Notes: generated by a model not told the origin, from the sequence alone. Numbered from the stretch's first letter, positions 34,727-47,369 are shown. The stretch: DNA of 64,000 nucleotides from Rugalucina vietnamica (GCA_964017185.1 OZ024873.1:44688760-44752759), one strand, 5' to 3'. Translations and numbers: made by a program.

Positions 34727-35565
34727 ATATTCAGTCTTCTTTACAGAAGGTTTTATTTTAAATTTCTCTAAGTTGTAGAGCATGAGGCTTTCAACACTAC
34801 CCGGGGGACCTTGTGAATGTTAATAAATGACAAAATATGTTTGATCACTATTATTGCATTCTGCAAAAACAAAAGAAATAATGGCACACTATATTTTGTA
34901 GCCTCATCACATTTTCATACATATAAAAGCCTTCATTTTTATGCCTGCATTTCGGGCAAATTTTGGTGACTCGTAATCGAATCAGCGCATGTTTTGAATA
35001 GCTCCCTGTAAAGAGAATAAATTAAAGCTGTGTATTAACAGCATGTTCTTACACAAATCATCTGATTTATACACAGATTTCATTTTCATTAATATATAAT
35101 CATGATCTGTAGCCTGTTAATATGATGCTGATATTTATACAATAATATAATAGTCAACAAGTGGAGGAGGAAAAAAACCTAACTAGAAATGTGTCTTTGT
35201 TAAACACTATGCCCCCAACTATATGGTTGCCCATAACCTGGCATAGTTTATCATTATGGCTGACAAGTTGTGAAATCTGTCAAAATTTCAAAATTCTGTA
35301 AAATTTTCAAATTTTGACAAAATAATTATCAAAAGTTAAGTGATGTAGTCCTCATCTCCAATCACCATGCCATATATGAGAGCTCTGGCTTAAATATGAT
35401 TTTAAGATACATGTATATTGCACACAAGATTTTTATATTTTTCCAAGGGAACACAATTCAGTAAAAGGGCATAACTTGTACATGAAAAAATTATGTGTCA
35501 ACTATTTTCTCATGAGAACTATGTGTACAATATTTCAAAACCCTGCCATTCATTGTTCATTTTTT
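34727..35565. other. No gene; old bivalve repeat
   Basis: Around 35280-35550 and again at 37480-37760 a degenerate block with TGTCAAAAT, ATATGAAGGCTCTAGCT-like and CAAAGGGAGATAATTCAG-like pieces occurs, probably an old module of a family related to family B. Confidence 0.4.
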
Positions 35566-36197
35566 AGCTCACTTGAGCCGAAGTTTCATAGGTGAGCTTT
35601 AGGATAGACAGGTACCCAACATTCGTCCATCCATCGCTTGTCCAACCGTCGTCCGACAACATTTCAAACAACTTCTCTGAAGCTGTAAAGCTGATTGTTT
35701 TCATATTACTCAATCTACAGGTGGGGGAAATAATAATTTTGTTTTTTGTTCAGATCAGATAAGAACTCTTTGGTTGCTATGGCAACTTATGCTTCCCATA
35801 AACCTATAACGGGAAAAAGTGAAAAAATGCCAATTTTTGCTGTCTCATTGGAGATATTTCAATTTTGTTTTTGCAGAAATGTTCATTGAGTAGTCCTTTA
35901 CATTTCTTATGACTTTTGTCCTAATCTCATATTTTGATTGGTTGCAGGGCCTGATAAAGGGTAAATTTTCAACAACAATAAAAAAAAATCTTCTCAGAAA
36001 CTGTGAAGGGGATCAATGCTGTACTTTGTATACTTGTTCCTAAGATAAGTCTCTGCATAATTTATGTTTTTTATTCCATTCAGATAATTTGAGAACTCTG
36101 GTTGCTATGCCAACTTCGTTCCCACTTATAATGGGAAAAAGTGGAAATTGGCTTTCTCCGCCATCACATTGGGATATTTGAAGTTTCGTTTTCAACG
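35566..36197 (+). mobile_element. AGCTCACC-type element 7 (family A2), 5' part
   Basis: The 5' hairpin is degenerate (AGCTCACTTGAGCC...GGTGAGCT). Modules differ from family A: TCAGATAAGAACTCTTTGGTTGC, GGTTGCTATGGCAACTT, ATAATGGGAAAAAGTG and TTTTTGCAGAAATGTTCATTGAGTAGTCC. The module sequence is interrupted at about 36198 by an hAT-like end. Confidence 0.65.
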
Positions 36198-36310
36198 CAG
36201 GGGTGTCCATCTGTCGCATTTTCGCATTTTTTTGCGATTTGAATTCTAAAAAATGCGAATGATGGTTTTTCGAATTTCATGCAATTATGTCAAAAAAATC
36301 CTGACCTTGG
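36198..36310 (+). mobile_element. hAT-like left terminus
   Basis: CAGGGGTGTCCATCTGTCGC has the CAGRGGTGTCC form typical of hAT terminal repeats and is followed by TTTTGCGATTTG and AATGCGAATG repeats. It starts abruptly inside a family A2 module. The matching right end was not found, so it is truncated or decayed. Confidence 0.45.
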
Positions 36311-36849
36311 TATTTTATCCTGTATTGAGCCTCTGATTAACATAAACTGGTACAGTAACTGTGGTTCAGATAGAGTGTATTAATTTTGCTAATCGTAATG
36401 CGGGAACCAGTATAAACCCCCTACTGACACCTTGTTTTTGCACCTATACAGACACAACATTACTTAACAGCAGGCGATCGATACGCATGAACACATCGGG
36501 GGATTATAGCATACCTGTCACTTTAGACAATAAACTTAATCTTCATGCCCTGGACAAATTTACCTGTGTTTGTATTTTATCTTTTTGCATTGTTGCTGAC
36601 AGGTAGCGCTTCACGCACTGACCTGTCGCAGTTGGCCAATGGGATCTGGGAAATTCATGCGGGATGCCCCAGCTTTCTTCGTGTGTCGTCTGTAGCCAAA
36701 ATCGGCTATAATATAGCCTATATCCCACAATTCAAAGCATCAAATGCGAGAGATCAAGATGAGGTATCGTCTGATCTCGCGAGAATGATCTTGTTGTGTA
36801 ATGAAGCGATAAGTGAATGAACTGACCTAATTTAATTCAGGTCAAAAAA
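36311..36849. other. Unclassified; two overlapping short frames
   Basis: Overlapping + strand frames at 36361-36606 and 36545-36820 show no motif I recognise and could be remnants of the hAT-like element. No splice context supports a host exon. Confidence 0.25.
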
Positions 36850-37197
36850 AGGTACAAGTAGGCAAAGATCAGGAAAAGGCGCAATCAGAAAAAGATTCCC
36901 ACTCCAAAAACCGAGGTGGGAAAAAACCAAACTAACAATCAGGTACTTATACCATGAAACATATCGTAAGCCGAATGAGCAGCTATTTTCCCAATAGGTG
37001 GCCACTCAGTTACCTTAACTAAAAATATGAAAACATACATAAGGCGCCAACAGCACAAAAAATTTTAAACACCAAGACATAAAACAAAAAGAACCACTAC
37101 AGAAGTATCGACTTGGAACGATCAGTAACACAAAGTTACTGGCGGGCTTAAACCGGTTTTACAGGTACCTAACCTCACCCTCAGCTTCTGCAGTGGT
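36850..37197 (-). mobile_element. ~345-bp dispersed repeat, full copy, reverse
   Basis: Near-identical reverse complement of 46837-47192, running from GTACAAGTAGGCAAAGATCAGG to CTTCTGCAGTGG. It includes a small hairpin CCCACTCC...GGTGGG. Partial copies lie at 5146-5172, 24027-24155 and 60094-60261. No pol III promoter boxes or coding frame were recognised. It may be a SINE or a non-autonomous transposon. Confidence 0.7.
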
Positions 37198-37859
37198 TCA
37201 CAACATTTAGTTAGTTCTTCGGTCTTTTGTTGACACAAATGACATTTTGGCGGGAATAAACAGAAAATGACATTTTGGCGGGAATTAAAAGAGAGCGTGG
37301 ATGGTTAATGATGAAAAATGTTTATAAAGTTGTCTTCTATATTGCAGATGACATTTCATCTAAATCATTTGATTCGATAGTCATTTGGCCATTTTTACAT
37401 TTAGCAGTAGCTGTAAACTCAGATGATCTTTGTGGCCCATGGGCATCTTGTATTTTAAATTTCAAGGAAAATTGATAAAATTAATGAAATTTTCAAAATT
37501 CCTAAATTTTGTCAAAATACTATGAACCATTCTCAAAGTTAAACAGATTATCTACACCTCAGCTCCAATCAGTATACCAAATATGAAGGCTCTAGCTGAA
37601 ATACATTGAGATATCTTACACATAAAATTTTTCAAAAATATTCAAAGGGAGATAATTCAGAAAAGATGCATAACTCAGACATAGACATGAAAAAAAAAAT
37701 GAGGAATATGTATATGAATTTTCAAAAACCCTAGCTTTCACCATTCAAAAGTTCCAAATTTCACACACAGCATGACTAACACACTAACACAAACTAGCAC
37801 ACAAGCCCAAAGCAATATACCAAAGTTGGTACTTTTTCAAAGTTGGTGGCATAAAAAGA

Positions 37860-37998
37860 ATACATCTGCATCTGTTAGATTTATGGTTTTTGACCCAAGG
37901 TTAGCCCCCGCCTGAGGCAGTATAAGGACATGCATTTATTGGCTTTACATGTAAAGCAGAACTTGTGTGAGCCTTCACAGAATCATTGGTCCACTGGT
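37860..37998 (+). mobile_element. Degenerate AGCTCACC-type 3' end
   Basis: TGACCCAAGGTTAGCCCCCGC, then CTTGTGTGAGCC and CAGAATCATTGGTCCACTGG recall TCAGGTGAGCG plus the AGGACCATTGGTCCTCTGG hairpin of intact elements. It may be the 3' end of element 7. Confidence 0.5.
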
Positions 37999-39178
37999 AT
38001 TGTTATTCCAGTGCTGAATGTAGTAAAAAAATGAAAAGAAGTTGAAAACCAGTACTATCTGTAGATGATAAAAGTGATGTTGAAACTGGTTATGGTACTA
38101 TTAGTGACAGAGTAACACATCTTACAATACAGAGAATATAATGTTTCCACTGACATATTTCTTTGACCTGGATACATAGTCTATGTACTGATGCCTATGC
38201 ATTTGACTTGATTATTGTGATTGACCTGATTTTTTGAATTTATGAAATGCTATCTGCATATACCCTGTAAGATAATATAGGTGATTGTTTAAGAGCCACA
38301 ATGCAAGGAAACAAGTTTCTCAACTGTCCAGATCAAACACAAACCATCATGTGCTTCCATGCACTAAATATCTTGTCAATAAATATATTGTACTAAGCTG
38401 CAGAAACAGATACTTTCACACATGCACAGTAGCTTATTTCTCAAATGCAACATGCTTGTTTCCTCGCTTTGCTGTCTCATTTGATTTTAGGACAACATGT
38501 TACTGATTTTGTAAGCATTTTAAAATAAAAAAATAACGAGTATCGATAATAAATTGTATATTAATAAGCCTTTGTTCACTAATGTTTAAATGACCTGTCT
38601 TTTATAGCCCTGTAAGCACTCATCCGACACCTAGTCTTGGAACATAACTCATAAACCCTCAGATGTCTTCAGCTACCAACTTCCAGGTCTCAGGCTGCAA
38701 TAATAGCTTCAAAATATAAAGGATCTCTACTGACAAGATGAGAAAAGTCCCTAAAAGCATAAAATTGCGAGGTAAAGGACTAGGGCATTTAACGCCTGAT
38801 TTTGGCCTCAGATTTTGCTGAAAATAAATTTTGGAATTTAGGTGAGAAAACTATTCCTTAAAACAGCCACGTCTCCTCTATTAAAAACAAGAACAAGTAC
38901 TTCATTTATCCGACAAGCGTTGCCATGCCAATGCCCAGAAGAACCATAGATAGAGCTCATGTTGCACTTTTTGGTCTATTTTTTACCATTTCTGAACACA
39001 TTTTTTAATTTTTAAGTGCTAGCCCACACAACGAACAAAATGATACTTAGCATACAATATCTCTGGATGATACTTCATAATTATTTCATAATAAGAAATT
39101 GTTCGTCACGTGGGCCGGTAGTTGAAAATGATGTTGAATGGTGAAAAATAGACCCAAAATTGCAAAAAGTTGTATTTT
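37999..39178. other. No gene recognised
   Basis: AT-rich sequence without recognisable exon. A short reverse relative of family A text (CCAGGTCTCAGGCTGCAATA) lies near 38683. Confidence 0.3.
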
Positions 39179-40793
39179 TAGCTTGTCCATCCGTCCGTTG
39201 TCGTTCACAATTTCAAAGATCTTCTCTGAAACAGCTGGGCCAATTGTTCTCATATTACACATACACCATCTACAGGTAGGGGGAAAGAATAATTGTGTTT
39301 TTTGTTTTGATCGGATAAGGACTCTGGTTACTATGTTAACTTATGCTTCCCATAGACTCAGTTTTAATTTTATTATAATGGAAAAAAGTGAAAATTGCCA
39401 GTTTTTGCTGTCTTGTTGGAGATATTTGAATTTTGTTTTTGCAGAAATGTTTATTGAGTAGTCCTCTACGTTTCATGTGACTTTTGTCCCAATCCTTTAT
39501 TTTGATTGTTTGCAGGGGCCCCATATAGGGCAAAATTTCGAAAATCATTCAAAAATCTTCTCAGAAACAGTCAAGGGGATTAAGCCTGTACTTTGTATAC
39601 ATGTTCCTGACAGTGGCCTCTACATAATTTATGTTTTTTATTCCAGGCTAAGAACTCTGGTTGCTATGGCAACTTAAAGTTTCCATAGACTTATAATGGG
39701 AAAAGTGGAAATCGGCTATTTTTCCGTTAAAATTGCAGACATTTGAATTTTGTTTTTGCAGAAATGTTTATTGAGTAGTGTTTGACGTTTCCTGTGAGTT
39801 TTGTCCTAATTCTTTATTTTGATTGGTTGCTTGGGCCCCATAAAGGGCAAAAATTTGAAGAAAAAAAACATTCAAAAATCTTCTCCTCAGAAACTGTCAA
39901 GTGGATGAATCCTGTACTTTGTATACATGTTCCTGACAGTAGTCTCTACATAATTTGTGTTTTTTATTCCAGTCGGATAAGAACTCTGGTTGCTCTGGTA
40001 ACTAAGTTTCCATAGACTTATAATGGGAAAAGTGGAAATTAGCTATTTTTTGAAAACTATTGCAGCCTGAGATCTGAAAAGTGGTAGATGCAAACAACTA
40101 ATGGATTAGATGAAGGTATATGATTAATTTAGGTCAAGGTCATCTCTTGATCTTGGCCAGTCTGTCGTCCATACACACTTTTCAAAGATTTTTTTCTCTG
40201 AAACCACTTGGCCAATCAAAGCAAAATTTTATATGAAACATCTATATGAAGTGGGAACCAATGTGTATATAAATAATTCAGGTCACATGACCAAGATGTC
40301 CGCCATACCCATATATGGTAAAAACCTTAAAATATCTTCTTCTCCAGAACAGGTGAACCGATTTCAACGAAACTTTGCATGAAGTATGGATGACTCAAGT
40401 ACTAAAATGTATATATAAATCATGACCCCGTGGTGAACTTGACCTATTTTATGGCAAGGTCAACATAGGTCGTCAATGCATTTGAATGGGAAAAACTTTT
40501 AAAATGTCATTTAAAGTGAAAGTCTTGCAGGAAATGGGCAGTAGGACTGAATATTAATGATTCTGAAAAAAAAGGACCCCAGGAGTTCATCTGCTTTTAA
40601 AATGTTATTTGAAGGGGAAAACCAGCAGGAAATTGGCAAATGGACAGAATATTGATTATTCTGAAAAAAGAAAATGTCCCAAGGGCTTCATCTGCCCCTG
40701 CACTGGGGTTAAATACCATAATATTCAAATATGTTTATTGGTATATGAAGCAGATCTCGGGTGAGCGTTTACAGGACCATTGGTCCTCTGGTT
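39179..40793 (+). mobile_element. AGCTCACC-type element 8, chimera of family A2 and family A
   Basis: Starts TTTTTAGCT but jumps straight to TGTCCATCCGTCCG, so the left hairpin is deleted. Two to three A2 modules (GGTTGCTATGGCAACTT, GAAATGTTTATTGAGTAG) run to about 40035. The sequence then switches to family A text (GAAAACTATTGCAGCCTGAG, GGTCACATGACCAAGATG). It ends with TCGGGTGAGCG and AGGACCATTGGTCCTCTGGTT-type at 40793. Confidence 0.75.
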
Positions 40794-41675
40794 ATGCTTT
40801 TCGGAGCGTTGCCATGGCAATAGGCGTAATTTGAATGTGATAGCTCTGCTAGACTTTATAAGCAGGGACTAGCCTGGGTCCAGTCGTCAATATAATTATT
40901 TTTCTATTATTTATTTTTTTTTTTTTTCGACAATGCGTAACTTATAAAAATTGCACATCAAATTAATGTATCGGTAGCCGTTATTGATTTCAGTGTCATA
41001 TTTGACCAAGAAACGAAAAAATGAAAAAGAGAGAAAATGATCAGACTGGAACCCAGGCTAAGCAGGGACCTATACCTGCTATTTGCAATACTTCTCTCCT
41101 CAAAATTCCAAAATTCAATTTTTTACCAACACATGAGGCCGAAATCAGGCCTTAAATTCCCTAGGCCTTTTTAAAACGTAATTTAAGCAAAATTTTAAAC
41201 TGTATTTTGGGGTATAAATTTGAATTGTACAAAAATGGATTTGGCAGTGTTCCTAAATGTCAACAGGTTGAGATAACTCTTGAGTTTTATACTTATCCAC
41301 ATATTTACAATTTCTTACACTCTTGTGTTCATGGAGCAAAAAGATAAATTTACAATGTATTTGACTGCAATTTTTTGCTATAAACCAAAGCAAAATTGAT
41401 GATGATATAAACCAGTTTTGGTTTTGTTGTTATAACGCATGCGCATCATTGTAACATGTTTTATTAAACATTCTTTTTCCAAATACGCTTAAATACTTGC
41501 GTTCCACGGTCTGGTGAACATCATTCCCCCCTCCCCCCCTAGACACAGCTTCTCGCCAACACATATTGGGAGTCTATTATATATTATATATTAGGAGTCT
41601 CCAGTAAAAAGGATTTGTTGGGTCCAGGTGGGGGAACATACTTCAAAACTAAAAATAGTAATGGTCCCAATTTTT
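40794..41675. other. No gene; low-complexity tracts
   Basis: T-rich run near 40915-40930 and a C/T run near 41524-41540. A GTTGCCATGGCAAT palindrome lies at about 40811. Nothing else recognised. Confidence 0.35.
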
Positions 41676-42156
41676 AGCTCACCTGAGCTCATAGTTTGAG
41701 CTCACAAGGTGAGCTTATAGTATACCCATGCTCCCGCGTCCGTGGTCCATCCACAATTTCAAAGATCTCCTCTGAAATCGCTTGGCCAATCAAAGCCAAA
41801 TTTATATGAAGCATCTATAGGAAGGGGGAACCAATGTGAATATAAATAATCCGGGTCACATGACCAAGATGGCCACCATGCCCATATATGGTAAAAACCC
41901 TGCAAAAATCTTTCTCCGGAACTGGTGGACGGATTTCAACCGCTTGGCTAATCAAAGCCAAATTTATATGAAGCATCTATAGGGAGGGGGAACCAATGTG
42001 TATATAAATATTAATAATCTGGGTCACATGACCAACATGGTTGCCATGCCCATATATGGTTCAAACCCGCTCGAAAATCTTCTCCGGAACTGGTGGACGG
42101 ATTTCAACAAAACTTGACATGAAGCATCGATGTGTATATAAACCATGACCCTGTTA
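41676..42156 (+). mobile_element. AGCTCACC element 9, left part
   Basis: The 5' hairpin contains AGCTCACCTGAGCTC...GAGCTCACAAGGTGAGCT. The first module has an internal duplication of GCTTGGC(C/T)AATCAAAGCC. It is interrupted at 42156 by the 6.2-kb element and resumes at 48371 (GACCCTGTTA before, TTATGACTTTGGCC after). Confidence 0.8.
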
Positions 42157-44615
42157 TACCCTAGAATCCAGCCAGGGTAATTTTTGAAGGAGGTGACATC
42201 TCCTGCTATAGTTGGTTTGAATGCATTTTTGAATAGTTTTAACCTTCCCATAAATGGTTTAGGTGGGCTGCTCTGGAAATTTTTTTGGCAGATAGGTTTA
42301 CTCACACCATGTTCTGAGGTACCATGGGAAAATATGCATTCCATACAAAGCAGACTTTTACATAATTTATGGGGACATTGTGCTTTTTTAATAAATAAAA
42401 CAATGCACATTTATACAAATACTTTGAATATGAAGAACTTCACACCTTTCAAAATGCATTTAAAGATCATAAAGTGCTATAAATCCTTTATAATGTAGGG
42501 TTTTTTCATGCCAAGTTACCCCACCCACTTTCAAGCAATGTGCGTGTTCGAAATTTATCTATAGCTTTGCTTTTTAGATACTTTTATTTGAAACATTATC
42601 ATTGATCGAGATTTCACTCTGTTTGTGCCTATCTGGGTATTTGTATCTACAGCTGACCGTTGTTTTGGTCTGTTCAACTGTATGTCTGTAGCACGTAATT
42701 TGCCGAAATCAGTTCTTTTATGGACAAAACAATTTATATTTTCATCTAGTTATAATGAAACATTTGGAAGGCAAAATAAGAAGTACTAAATATGCCACAT
42801 TTGTATACCAAAAAGGTATCAATCCCTGTTCAATACATTATAGGTATGTCCATATCGATGTATTTTAGTGTGGTCTATAAGAATAAAAGGCTATATCTAC
42901 CAAAGTTAAATAGTACTTCAGCTTCTCACGGTCCTGAAAGGTTGGAAATGGTATCGAAAAAATGTTGAAGCAATGTCAGATATATAATCATGAGGCTTAA
43001 AGTGTCAAGAAAATGTTATGACACTTACGCAAAATAGTAGAAAAAATAAAGAGGTATACCTACAAAAGTTCTGATAGTCCTAAATAGCTGAAATGGTGTT
43101 TTATGATTACTTAGACTTGGTTCTATATGCTGGTATTCGTATAAATAAATATATATTAATATTTTTGATGGACACATTGAAAATAGAGGAACAATGCAGA
43201 AAAATAAAAGGTGTATACATACAGAAGTTCTTGTTTCTAGGCATTCAATGCTCATTTAGAGCTGAAAATGGTGTAAAATAATTGCTGAGATAATTATCTT
43301 TTGGTATGAAATCGGATTAATTAATCATTATGATTTAAAAGTTTAAAACTGATATTGAAATCATAGATAATTAAAGAAAAAAAAATGAGGAAAAATAAAA
43401 GGGTATACTCACAAAAAATCTTGTATCTTGGCATCTGACGCTCCTGAATAGCTGAAAATGGTGTCAAATGATTGTGTTGATTTTTATATATAAGCTTGTA
43501 TCATGTGTATTCATATACATAAATCATGTGCCTCAAAGTTGTAATATTTTATGAAGGCATAGAAGATATGTGGAAAAAAATAAAGGGGTATACACACAAA
43601 AAAGCTTGTATCTTGATCTCTTACGGGCCTGAATAGCTGAAATGGTGTCAAAAGATTGCTTTGACGTAGTTCTATCTACTTGTATTCATATATATAAATC
43701 ACATGACTCAAAGTGGTGATAATTGTTATGAAGGCATAGAAGATGGAGGAAAAATGTCAGAAAAATAAAGGGGTATTCTTACAAAAGTTTCTGTTTCTAG
43801 TCAAACAATGATTATAAAGAGCAGAAAATGGCATCAAACACTTGTTTAGACAATTATCTATTGGTTTATAATTAGGTAAGTTAATCATATGATTTCAAGT
43901 TTCAAAAATAGTATTGAAATCATAAGTAGTTAAAGGAAACTTGAGGAAAAAATGAAAGGGTATACTTACTTAAGTTCTTGTAGATTGGCCTCTGGCGGCA
44001 CAAAATTGCTGAATAATGATTTGACCGAGGCACGTTGGTTGGTATTCAGATATATAAACCATATGATTAAATGTATTAATGACTTTTATGAATACGTAAA
44101 AAATATCTAACAAAATGCGGAAACGATGACAGAGTATACATACAAAAGTCCTTGTATCATGGCACCAAATGATCATAAAGAGCTGAAAATGGTGTTAAAT
44201 AATTGCTATGACAATTATCTTTTGCTATGAAATCGGATGAATTAATAAAATGATTTCAAGTTTTAAAATATTATTGAAAACATATATAATTAAAGAAAAA
44301 ATGAGGAAAAATAAAATGGGGTATACTTACAAAAAATCTTATATTTTGGCCTATGATGAGCCTGAATAGCTGAAAGTGGTGTCAAAAGATTGCTTTGACT
44401 TTGTTCTATAAGTTTGTATTCATATATATAAATCAAAGGAACTCTGAATGCTAATAATTTTTGTGAAGGCATAGAAGATGGAGGAAAAATGTGGGGAAAA
44501 ATAAAGGGATATACGTACATAAGTTCTTGTTTCTAGTCAACCAATGGCTATAAAGAGCTGAAAATGGCATCAAATGATTGTTTAGACAATTATCTATTGG
44601 AGTGTAATCATATAA

Positions 44616-45624
44616 ACTCAGAGGAGAAAATGATTGCTGTGCTCTCAAATTGTCACTTAGTAAGAACTACTGCCAAAATCCTTTATGACATACTTTCACG
44701 CAAACGTTCCTTTACGTATAATTAGTACAAATGTATCAACAAACGTATCTTGTCCGCACGTACTTAGTACCCTGTATGCTCCGGGCACAACCGGTTCCTG
44801 GAGATACGGGGCTGGATCGTGGAGAAGCTATACGTGACGCTCCGGTTCCAGCAATAGACTACGAGTCCTATAACTCGAGCTTATTCAATTGCGGTACATC
44901 CTTATTGTCATTTACTTTATTTCATATTTAAAGTAAGAATATCAACAACGCAGTATTTGTTTAAATAGTTGTCTCTTGCTTGGTCATGTGTTTAAAACAG
45001 AATTTATTTTATTACATGTACATGTACAATTGTATATATAACGTTATCTGTAATAGATATGCCTTTAAACAATTCTAGTGATACATGCATGGATGAAAGT
45101 GTTTCATCGTCCCACTAATAGCTAACGTCATACGGAAACAGAAAATGGCTGCAAATGGTTTATGCATGAATGACTGTAAAAAGCTTGTACATAGATTTTT
45201 AAATCAACATCGAGCGAGTGAGTCAACACTCCGTTGTTAACAGACGCACGCCGAGACAGGTGCGTCGTCGCCTGTCTAGGTGTGCGTCTGCTAACAACTG
45301 ACTGATCTGGAGCCTGGATAAATCGTACCTCCCCCTCCACTGGAGTAGGGTTGGGTAGCCCGCTCGCAGTCGGCTCGATGTACGGAGAATTCACAAACTC
45401 TGTACATAGTGTAAATACCATGGACAATTAACGTAAATGTCATATTTTAGACTTGCCTTCGTGTTATTTAAAGTTATTATCATCATCATTATGACAGGCA
45501 AAATGCCAAATTATAGTGTCTCGTAAGCCTAACAGGCTGGGTATCAAATGTATATTTTGTTGTATTTGTATATGTATCTGTATTTGATATGTGACACTTA
45601 AATAAACCATTACTTACTTACTTT
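44616..45624 (+). mobile_element. ~1.0-kb retroposon-like insert in the satellite
   Basis: Flanked by TATAA (44611-44615 and 45625-45629) and inserted between satellite units. The right end has AATAAACC followed by a (TACT)n-type tail, typical of a LINE/SINE-like 3' end. It is less AT-rich than the satellite. A 66-codon frame at 44731-44931 has no recognised motif. Confidence 0.6.
45233..45298. other. 28-bp-arm hairpin
   Basis: GTTGTTAACAGACGCAC begins the left arm and GTGCGTCTGCTAACAAC ends the right arm. The 28-bp arms (45233-45260 and 45271-45298) agree at 25 positions around a 10-nt loop. It could be a nested palindromic element or a structured RNA. Confidence 0.7.
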
Positions 45625-46836
45625 TATAAATTATTCATATGGTTTCAAATTTCAAAAATATTATTGAAAACATAAATACTTAAAGAAAAATTGTGGAAAA
45701 AATGAAGGGGTATACTAACATAAGTTCTTATATCTCGGCCTCTGGCGGCCCTAAATAGCTGAAAATGGTGTTAAATGATTGCTTTGACTAAGGCACATAA
45801 GCTGGTATTCAGATATATTAACCATACGATTAAATGTTTTAATAATTTTTATGCATGCGTAAAACTTAAAGGGAAAAAACGCGGAAACGATAATGGGTGT
45901 ACATACAAAAGTCCTTCTATCATCGCCTCAAACGGCCATAAAGCGCTGCAAATGGTGCAAAATGATATCCAAGACAATTGTCTATTTGTATATGTTCACA
46001 TAAATCAATCATGTGATTTCAATTGTCCAAAAATATTTTGAATACTTAAATAATTAGAGAAAAAATGAAGAAAAATTAAAGGGGTATACTTACAAAAGTT
46101 ACTGCATCTTGGCTTTTTATGGTCCTATAGAAATGTAGATGGCATCATAAGATTGCTAAGACAATGCTCTATTGGTCCTTATTAAGATATATAAATTGTG
46201 CGACTTTATCTTTCAGTATTTTTAAGAAATAAGAGCAAAATGCAGACAAATCAAGAATTGAATTACCTGTAAATCGGCTGCTAATTGACCTATAAGGCTT
46301 CAAATGGCATCCAATAACATGTATTGCTAAGGCACTGCACTGTTGCCTGTGATATATAATAAGATAATATAGTTTAATGTTTCATTTAAATGGGAGTAAT
46401 ACTTCGCAAATTTTTGACAAAGTTTCATCAAAAGTACTTACCACCAACTTAAGCAAGTTCTATTAACATTAATGTTATATCGAGGTATTTTGTAATGAGG
46501 TTGCGGACTAATATTGTGAATGATAATGTTCTATCAATATATGTATAATACATTTCAAAGAAAATATTGTAATATTCTGATAAATGCTAACTGTCATGTT
46601 ACAATCATCATTTTGCAGAGTTTTAAAGTGGGTGGGGGTAATTCTGTGTGAAACAATGCCATACTTTCAAAATATCATGAGGTATTTAGAGTAAAATGAG
46701 ACTGCACTTTATACTTTTGCTTACAAACAATATACAATGCATTGGAAAGTAACTAACAAATAAGAAACAAGAACCAATTTATATACTACATTTTAGCAGA
46801 CTTTTCATAGAATACAGTTTTTTTTCATAGAATATA

Positions 46837-47192
46837 CCACTGCAGAAGCTGAGGGTGAGGTTAGGCGCCTGTAAAACGGGTTTAAGCCCGCCAGTAACTT
46901 TGTGTTACTGATCGTTCCAAGGTGATACTTCTGTCGTGGTTCTTTTTGTTTTGTGTCTTGGTGTTTAAAAATTTTTGTGCTGTTGGCGCATTATGTGTGT
47001 TTTCATAGTTTTAGTTAAGTTAAGGTAACTGAGTGGCCACCTATTGGGAAAATAGCTGCTCATTCGGCTTACCATATGTTTCATGGTATAAGTACCTGAT
47101 TGTTAGTTTGGTTTTTTCCCACCTCGGTTTTTGGAGTGGGAATCTTTTTCTGATTGCGCCTTTTCCTGATCTTTGCCTACTTGTACCTTTTT
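46837..47192 (+). mobile_element. ~345-bp dispersed repeat, full copy
   Basis: Runs from CCACTGCAGAAGCTGAGG to CTTTGCCTACTTGTACC. Nearly identical in inverse to 36850-37197. Directly to its right is an extra copy of the 6.2-kb element's terminal sequence. Confidence 0.7.
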
Positions 47193-47199
47193 GTCATAG

Positions 47200-47369
47200 C
47201 ACTATCTCCATACATCAATGAATTTGAGCATTGTGCCAAAAAAAAATCAAGAGCAGCCCACTTGATCCTTCATCGGGAAGGTGAGGACTTCTTAAAAACA
47301 TTCAAACCAACTATAGCAGGAGAAGTCACCTCAAGCTCAAAATATGAGAGATACTTTGTTCTAGGGTAA
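47200..47369 (+). repeat. Internal copy of the 6.2-kb element's terminal region
   Basis: CATTGTGCCAAAAAAAAATC, AGAGCAGCCCAC, TTCAAACCAACTATAGCAG and TTCTAGGGTAAG match 48220-48370. In one frame it reads SRAAHLILHREGEDFLKTF and KPTIAGEVTSSSKY, ending VLG. The same peptide, more broken, is in the right terminus and, inverted, in the left terminus (FKPTIAGDVTS). It may be the remnant of a coding end or a captured exon. Confidence 0.55.

Larger units (their letters stand above)
43040..46300 (-). repeat. ~186-bp satellite carrying micro-exon-like modules, 13 units
   Basis: Units recur at about 186-bp spacing, split by an insert at 44616-45624. Read on the minus strand each unit has an acceptor-like ACCATTTTCAG, a short segment, and a donor-like GTAAGTATACC. 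Segment coordinates: 43064-43087 (24 nt), 43223-43261, 43413-43451, 43598-43636, 43783-43821, 43970-44008, 44144-44182, 44331-44369, 44519-44557, 45720-45758, 45907-45945 and 46094-46132 (39 nt each), and 46267-46297 (31 nt). The acceptor AG is lost in the units at 43783 and 46094. In the common frame the segments give a PRYKNF-like peptide; at least five carry stops. Function unknown. Confidence 0.7.

Noticed and set aside
45128-45427. 99-codon minus-strand frame
   Set aside because: Runs through the hairpin at 45233-45298; the Arg/Thr-rich peptide is explained by the palindrome.
43064-46297. Tandem repeat read as a CRISPR-like array
   Set aside because: Units are long, diverged throughout and lack conserved direct repeats with unique spacers; the genome is eukaryotic.
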